A stretch of DNA of 9,280 nucleotides from an uncultured Acetobacteraceae bacterium (GTDB lineage: Bacteria > Pseudomonadota > Alphaproteobacteria > Acetobacterales > Acetobacteraceae): assembly GCA_903839965.1 (NCBI GenBank), contig CAIMEK010000064.1:1-9280 (forward strand). The letters run 5' to 3'. Both the position numbers and the translations under genes were made by a program. Shown here piece after piece: positions 6,610 to 9,280 of the stretch. The notes under the pieces are model-generated. The model searched no databases, was not told the origin of the DNA, and saw nothing but the letters and a program-made list of their open reading frames with translations. The first letter of the stretch is position 1. The number at the start of each line of letters is the position of its first letter.

Positions 6610-8010
6610 ATGAAGCACGTCGCGTTCGCCGGCCGGCTGGTCATGCTGGGGTGCGGCAGCATCGGCCAGGGCGTCCTGCCGCTCATCCTGCGCCATATCG
6701 ACATGCCCACCGGGCGCATCGCCATCGTCACCGCCGACGAGCGCGGCGCGGACGTCGCCGCCGAACACGGCATCCGCCGCATCGTCACCCCGCTGACGCG
6801 CGCCAACTATCGCGCGGTGCTGGCGCCGCTGCTCGGCCCCGGCGACTTCCTGCTGAACCTGTCCGTCGACGTCGCCTCGGTGGCGCTGATCAACCTCGCC
6901 CGCGAGGTCGGCGCGCTCTATCTCGACACCTGCATCGAGCCCTGGGCCGGCGGCTACACCGACCCCTCGCTCACCCCCTCGCAGCGTTCCAACTACGCCT
7001 TGCGCGAGTCCGCCGTCGCGCTGTGCGGCCAGCCCGGCCCGACCGCGGTGCTGACGCACGGCGCCAACCCGGGCCTGGTCTCGCACCTGCTGAAGCAAGC
7101 GCTGCTGAACGTCGCGCGCGACACCGGCCTGGAAGCGCCGACGCCTGCCACGCGCGCCGCGTGGGCGCTGCTCGCCGAGCGGCTGGGCATCAAGTCCATC
7201 CACATCGCCGAGCGCGACACCCAATCCGCGAGCCGCCCGAAGCAGCAAGACGAATTCGTCAACACCTGGTCGATCGACGGTTTCGTCGGCGAGGGCTGCC
7301 AGCCCGCCGAGCTGGGCTGGGGCACCCACGAGCGCGCGCTGCCGGCGGATGCGCGGCGGCACGAATTCGGCTGCGACGCGGCGATCTACCTGCTGCGCCC
7401 CGGCGCCGGCACGCGCGTGCGCAGCTGGACGCCGCTGGAGGGGCCGTTCCACGGCTTCCTGGTGACCCACAACGAGGCGATTTCCATCGCCGACTATTTC
7501 ACCACCTTCGAGGCCGGCAAGCCGCGCTGGCGTCCCACCGTGCACTACGCCTACCACCCCTGCGACGACGCGGTGCTTTCGCTGCACGAACTGGCCGGCA
7601 AGAACTGGCGCCTGCAGTCCCGCCAACGGTTGATGATGGACGAGATCACCCACGGCATCGACGAACTCGGCGTGCTGCTGATGGGCCATGCCAGGGGCGC
7701 CTACTGGTACGGCTCGCAACTCTCCATCGCGCAGGCCCGCCAGTTGGTGCCGCACAACAACGCCACCAGCCTGCAGGTGACGGCGGCGGTGCTGGCCGGC
7801 ATGGTGTGGGCGATCGAGAACCCGCGCGCCGGCGTGCTGGAGGCCGACGCGCTCGACCATGTGCGCATCATGGAAATCTGCCGTCCCTATCTCGGCGACG
7901 TCGTCGGCGCCTACACCCGCTGGACGCCGCTGGCCGATCGCGGCCGGCTGTTCCCCGAGGACGTGGACACCGACGATCCCTGGCAATTCCGCAACGTCCG
8001 CGTGACCTGA
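6610..8010 (+). CDS. hss: Homospermidine synthase
   Basis: NAD-dependent cytoplasmic enzyme of polyamine metabolism. It makes sym-homospermidine by transferring an aminobutyl group from putrescine (or spermidine) to putrescine (EC 2.5.1.44). It is 466 aa, close to the roughly 477 aa of the Blastochloris viridis enzyme, and I recognise long identical stretches with it. The Rossmann glycine motif GCGSIGQG is at 14-21, followed by NLSVD (83-87), SNYALRE (127-133), HIAERDTQ (198-205), AELGWGT (233-239), RSWTP (271-275) and YAYHPC (313-318); the C-terminus reads DPWQFRNV. Positions I recall as important in the B. viridis structure are kept: E110 (Glu117), N153 (Asn162), E201 (Glu210), W220 (Trp229, cation-pi contact to the substrate) and H287 (His296). 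No key residue appears lost, so it should be active. Its start lies 160 bp from the divergent operon. No ornithine or arginine decarboxylase gene is in the window, so putrescine must come from elsewhere. Confidence 0.96.
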   Translation: MKHVAFAGRLVMLGCGSIGQGVLPLILRHIDMPTGRIAIVTADERGADVAAEHGIRRIVTPLTRANYRAVLAPLLGPGDFLLNLSVDVASVALINLAREVGALYLDTCIEPWAGGYTDPSLTPSQRSNYALRESAVALCGQPGPTAVLTHGANPGLVSHLLKQALLNVARDTGLEAPTPATRAAWALLAERLGIKSIHIAERDTQSASRPKQQDEFVNTWSIDGFVGEGCQPAELGWGTHERALPADARRHEFGCDAAIYLLRPGAGTRVRSWTPLEGPFHGFLVTHNEAISIADYFTTFEAGKPRWRPTVHYAYHPCDDAVLSLHELAGKNWRLQSRQRLMMDEITHGIDELGVLLMGHARGAYWYGSQLSIAQARQLVPHNNATSLQVTAAVLAGMVWAIENPRAGVLEADALDHVRIMEICRPYLGDVVGAYTRWTPLADRGRLFPEDVDTDDPWQFRNVRVT

Positions 8011-8013
8011 CGG

Positions 8014-8038
8014 GCCCCCGCGACGGGCGCGGGTGGGC
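8014..8038 (+). terminator. GC-rich hairpin after homospermidine synthase, possible weak terminator
   Basis: CCCGCG (8017-8022) pairs with CGCGGG (8028-8033) around a 5-nt loop. The stem is extended by GCC (8014-8016) with GGC (8036-8038) across a 2-nt bulge. It starts 3 nt after the stop codon. There is no T-run behind it, so it is at best an attenuating or Rho-assisted element, or a 3' stabilising hairpin. Confidence 0.35.
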
Positions 8039-8091
8039 GTCGGCGTCAAGCTCGCCTATAACGCCACCACCACGATGCGGGAGACATTGGC

Positions 8092-8838
8092 ATGAGCAGG
8101 ATCGCGATCGTCACCGGCGCCGGCAGCGGCATCGGACGGGCCAGCACCCTGGCGCTGATCAACGACGGCTGGACGGTCGTCCTGGTCGGCCGCCGGCGCG
8201 ACGCGCTGGAAGAAACCGTGGCGCTCGGCGGCGCGCCCGACCGCACGCTCGCCGTGCCTACCGACGTCACCCAGCCCGCCGAGGTCGAGGCGCTGTTCGC
8301 CGCCGTGAAGGCACGCTTCGGCCGGGTCGACCTGCTGTTCAACAATGCCGGCGGCAATGTTCCCGGCACCAATTTCGGCGATTTCACCTTCGAACAGTGG
8401 ACCCGTGTCGTCGCGGTCAACCTCAACGCCTGCTTCCTGATGGCCAATGCCGCCTTCCGCCTGATGCGCGAGCAGTCGCCGCAGGGCGGGCGCATCATCA
8501 ACAACGGCTCGATCTCGGCACACACGCCACGGCCGAACGCGGCGGCCTATACCACGACCAAGCACGCCATCACCGGGCTGACCAAGTCGATCCTGCTGGA
8601 CGGGCGCGCCTTCGACATCACCTGCGGCCAGCTCGACATCGGCAACGCCGCCACGCCGCTGACCAGGCGCATGTCCGGCCCCATCCTGCAGGCCGACGGC
8701 AGCTCCCGCATCGAACCCACCATGGACGTCGACATCGTCGGCCGCACCCTCGCCAACATGGCCGCGCTGCCGCTGGAGGCCAACATGCCGTTCGTCACCG
8801 TGATGGCCACCAAGATGCCGTTCGTCGGCCGCGGCTGA
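8092..8838 (+). CDS. Classical SDR-family oxidoreductase
   Basis: Predicted cytoplasmic NAD(P)-dependent dehydrogenase or reductase, 248 aa, the standard length for classical SDRs. It shows the cofactor motif TGAGSGIG (8-15), the NNAG motif (84-87), the catalytic-type Asn in NLN (about 112), Ser140/Ser142 in NNGSIS and the YxxxK pair Y153/K157 (AAYTTTK). Where most members have a PG motif after the last core strand, this one has GQLDIGNAATPLT (179-191). The tail reads EPTMDVD (208-214), ANMPFVTVMAT (230-240) and KMPFVGRG (241-248). I recall this combination from a conserved SDR subfamily in proteobacteria whose substrate is not established. The ATG at 8092 has GGAG (8080-8083) 8 nt upstream. 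The gene follows homospermidine synthase by 81 bp and precedes the beta-barrel gene by 13 bp, so it is probably co-transcribed with at least the latter. Arg34-Arg36 after the second strand hint at NADP(H) preference, which is an inference. Confidence 0.94.
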   Translation: MSRIAIVTGAGSGIGRASTLALINDGWTVVLVGRRRDALEETVALGGAPDRTLAVPTDVTQPAEVEALFAAVKARFGRVDLLFNNAGGNVPGTNFGDFTFEQWTRVVAVNLNACFLMANAAFRLMREQSPQGGRIINNGSISAHTPRPNAAAYTTTKHAITGLTKSILLDGRAFDITCGQLDIGNAATPLTRRMSGPILQADGSSRIEPTMDVDIVGRTLANMAALPLEANMPFVTVMATKMPFVGRG

Positions 8839-8851
8839 AAGCACAGCCCCG

Positions 8852-9280
8852 ATGTGCAACTTTGCCGCCGACATCTACACCGAACCCACGAATATCGACA
8901 CCGACACCCTGCGCAATCTCGGCCCGCTGCGCCGCATGGCCGGCATCTGGGAAGGCGCTAAGGGGATCGACGTCAATCCCGGGCCGGACGGAACCCGGCG
9001 CCAGGAATACATCGAACGCATCGAACTGCAGCCCATCGACCCGCAGACCAACGGTCCGCAACTGCTCTACGGCCTGCACTACCTCATCCGCGTGGTGAAG
9101 CCGGACCAGCCGGAAACCTACCACCACCAGGTCGGCTACTGGCTGTGGGAACCGGCGACCGGCACCGTCGTCCAGACCCTGGCCATCCCGCGCGCCCAGG
9201 TCGCCATGGCCATGGGGCACGCCACCGCCGACGCCACCAGCTTCGAGCTGACCGCGACGCGCGGCGATGCGAGCTGGGGC
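8852..9280 (+). CDS. Heme-binding beta-barrel (nitrobindin/THAP4-like, FABP-type) protein, partial
   Basis: The first 143 codons of a gene cut by the right edge; related proteins are roughly 160-200 aa. LGPLRRMAGIWEG (23-35) matches the opening of nitrobindin-like domains, in which a Gly-x-Trp-x-Gly segment begins the ten-stranded barrel. It is followed by strands containing RRQEYIERIELQPI, LLYGLHYLI, HHQVGYWLWEP and VVQTLAIPR, typical for the bacterial heme-binding beta-barrel group. Nitrobindins bind ferric heme and can react with NO or peroxynitrite. The proximal histidine of known members lies near the C-terminus and would be outside the window, so heme binding cannot be checked here. The ATG at 8852 (MCNFAADIY) lies 13 bp after the SDR stop without a clear Shine-Dalgarno, so translation may be coupled. 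A later ATG at residue 29 would cut into the first strand and is less likely. The family call is by motif pattern and remembered relatives. Confidence 0.82.
   Translation, partial: MCNFAADIYTEPTNIDTDTLRNLGPLRRMAGIWEGAKGIDVNPGPDGTRRQEYIERIELQPIDPQTNGPQLLYGLHYLIRVVKPDQPETYHHQVGYWLWEPATGTVVQTLAIPRAQVAMAMGHATADATSFELTATRGDASWG

Noticed and set aside
6478..8049. A 523-codon minus-strand open frame opposite homospermidine synthase
   Set aside because: The plus strand encodes a near full-length family match; the minus frame has no domain and a mirror-type composition.
8057..8062. TATAAC as a -10 element for a separate SDR promoter
   Set aside because: There is no acceptable -35 element 16-18 bp upstream, and one TATA-like hexamer in 81 bp is weak evidence.
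5493..9098. A 1201-codon plus-strand open frame spanning the dehydrogenase, homospermidine synthase and SDR genes
   Set aside because: It is antisense to one clearly real gene and out of frame with two others. It is rich in Arg, Ala, Pro and His, as expected for shadow frames in high-GC DNA, and shows no domain.
1..9280. tRNA genes, CRISPR arrays, insertion sequence ends, phage genes or attachment sites
   Set aside because: I saw no regularly spaced repeats, transposase or integrase motifs, or cloverleaf-like sequence. Nearly all of the window is occupied by recognisable metabolic and transport genes.

Overview
High-GC bacterial DNA. Third codon positions are strongly G/C, Shine-Dalgarno sites are of the GGAG type, and the genes are tightly packed. 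Composition and gene content (dipeptide-type ABC importer, bacterial homospermidine synthase, nitrobindin-like protein) fit a Pseudomonadota chromosome, alpha- or betaproteobacterial. The sequence does not let me name a genus.

Left and middle (1-6449, all on the minus strand): one compact transcription unit. In transcription order it encodes a uronate-dehydrogenase-like extended SDR (6449-5631), an M28-family metallopeptidase with a PA-type insert (5607-3913), a periplasmic solute-binding protein of the SBP_bac_5 family (3891-2272), two DppB/DppC-type permeases (2265-1315 and 1328-444) and the first 149 codons of a DppD/OppD-type ATPase (447-1), which runs off the window. Gaps are 23, 21 and 6 bp, followed by overlaps of 14 and 4 bp, so co-transcription and translational coupling are likely. 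A second ATPase would be expected further left. Taken together, the genes suggest import of a small peptide-like or amide-linked compound, its hydrolysis by the peptidase, and oxidation of a sugar or uronate-like product. The substrate cannot be read from the sequence.

Centre (6450-6609): a 160-bp divergent intergenic region. It holds a 7-9-7 inverted repeat (6481-6503) that overlaps a weak promoter-like pair for the minus-strand operon, and a second repeat pair just beside it. It is the natural control region for both directions.

Right (6610-9280, all on the plus strand): homospermidine synthase (6610-8010), a classical SDR of a recognisable conserved subfamily (8092-8838) and a truncated nitrobindin/THAP4-type heme-binding beta-barrel protein (8852 to the window end). 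An 81-bp gap with a GC-rich hairpin separates the first two; the last two are 13 bp apart.

I found no tRNA, rRNA, CRISPR array, insertion sequence or phage gene. The window is mostly recognisable metabolism and transport. The points most worth a second look are the altered metal site of the M28 peptidase, the changed substrate-pocket positions in the uronate-dehydrogenase-like protein, the grouping of these two enzymes with a peptide importer, and the dyad in the divergent control region.
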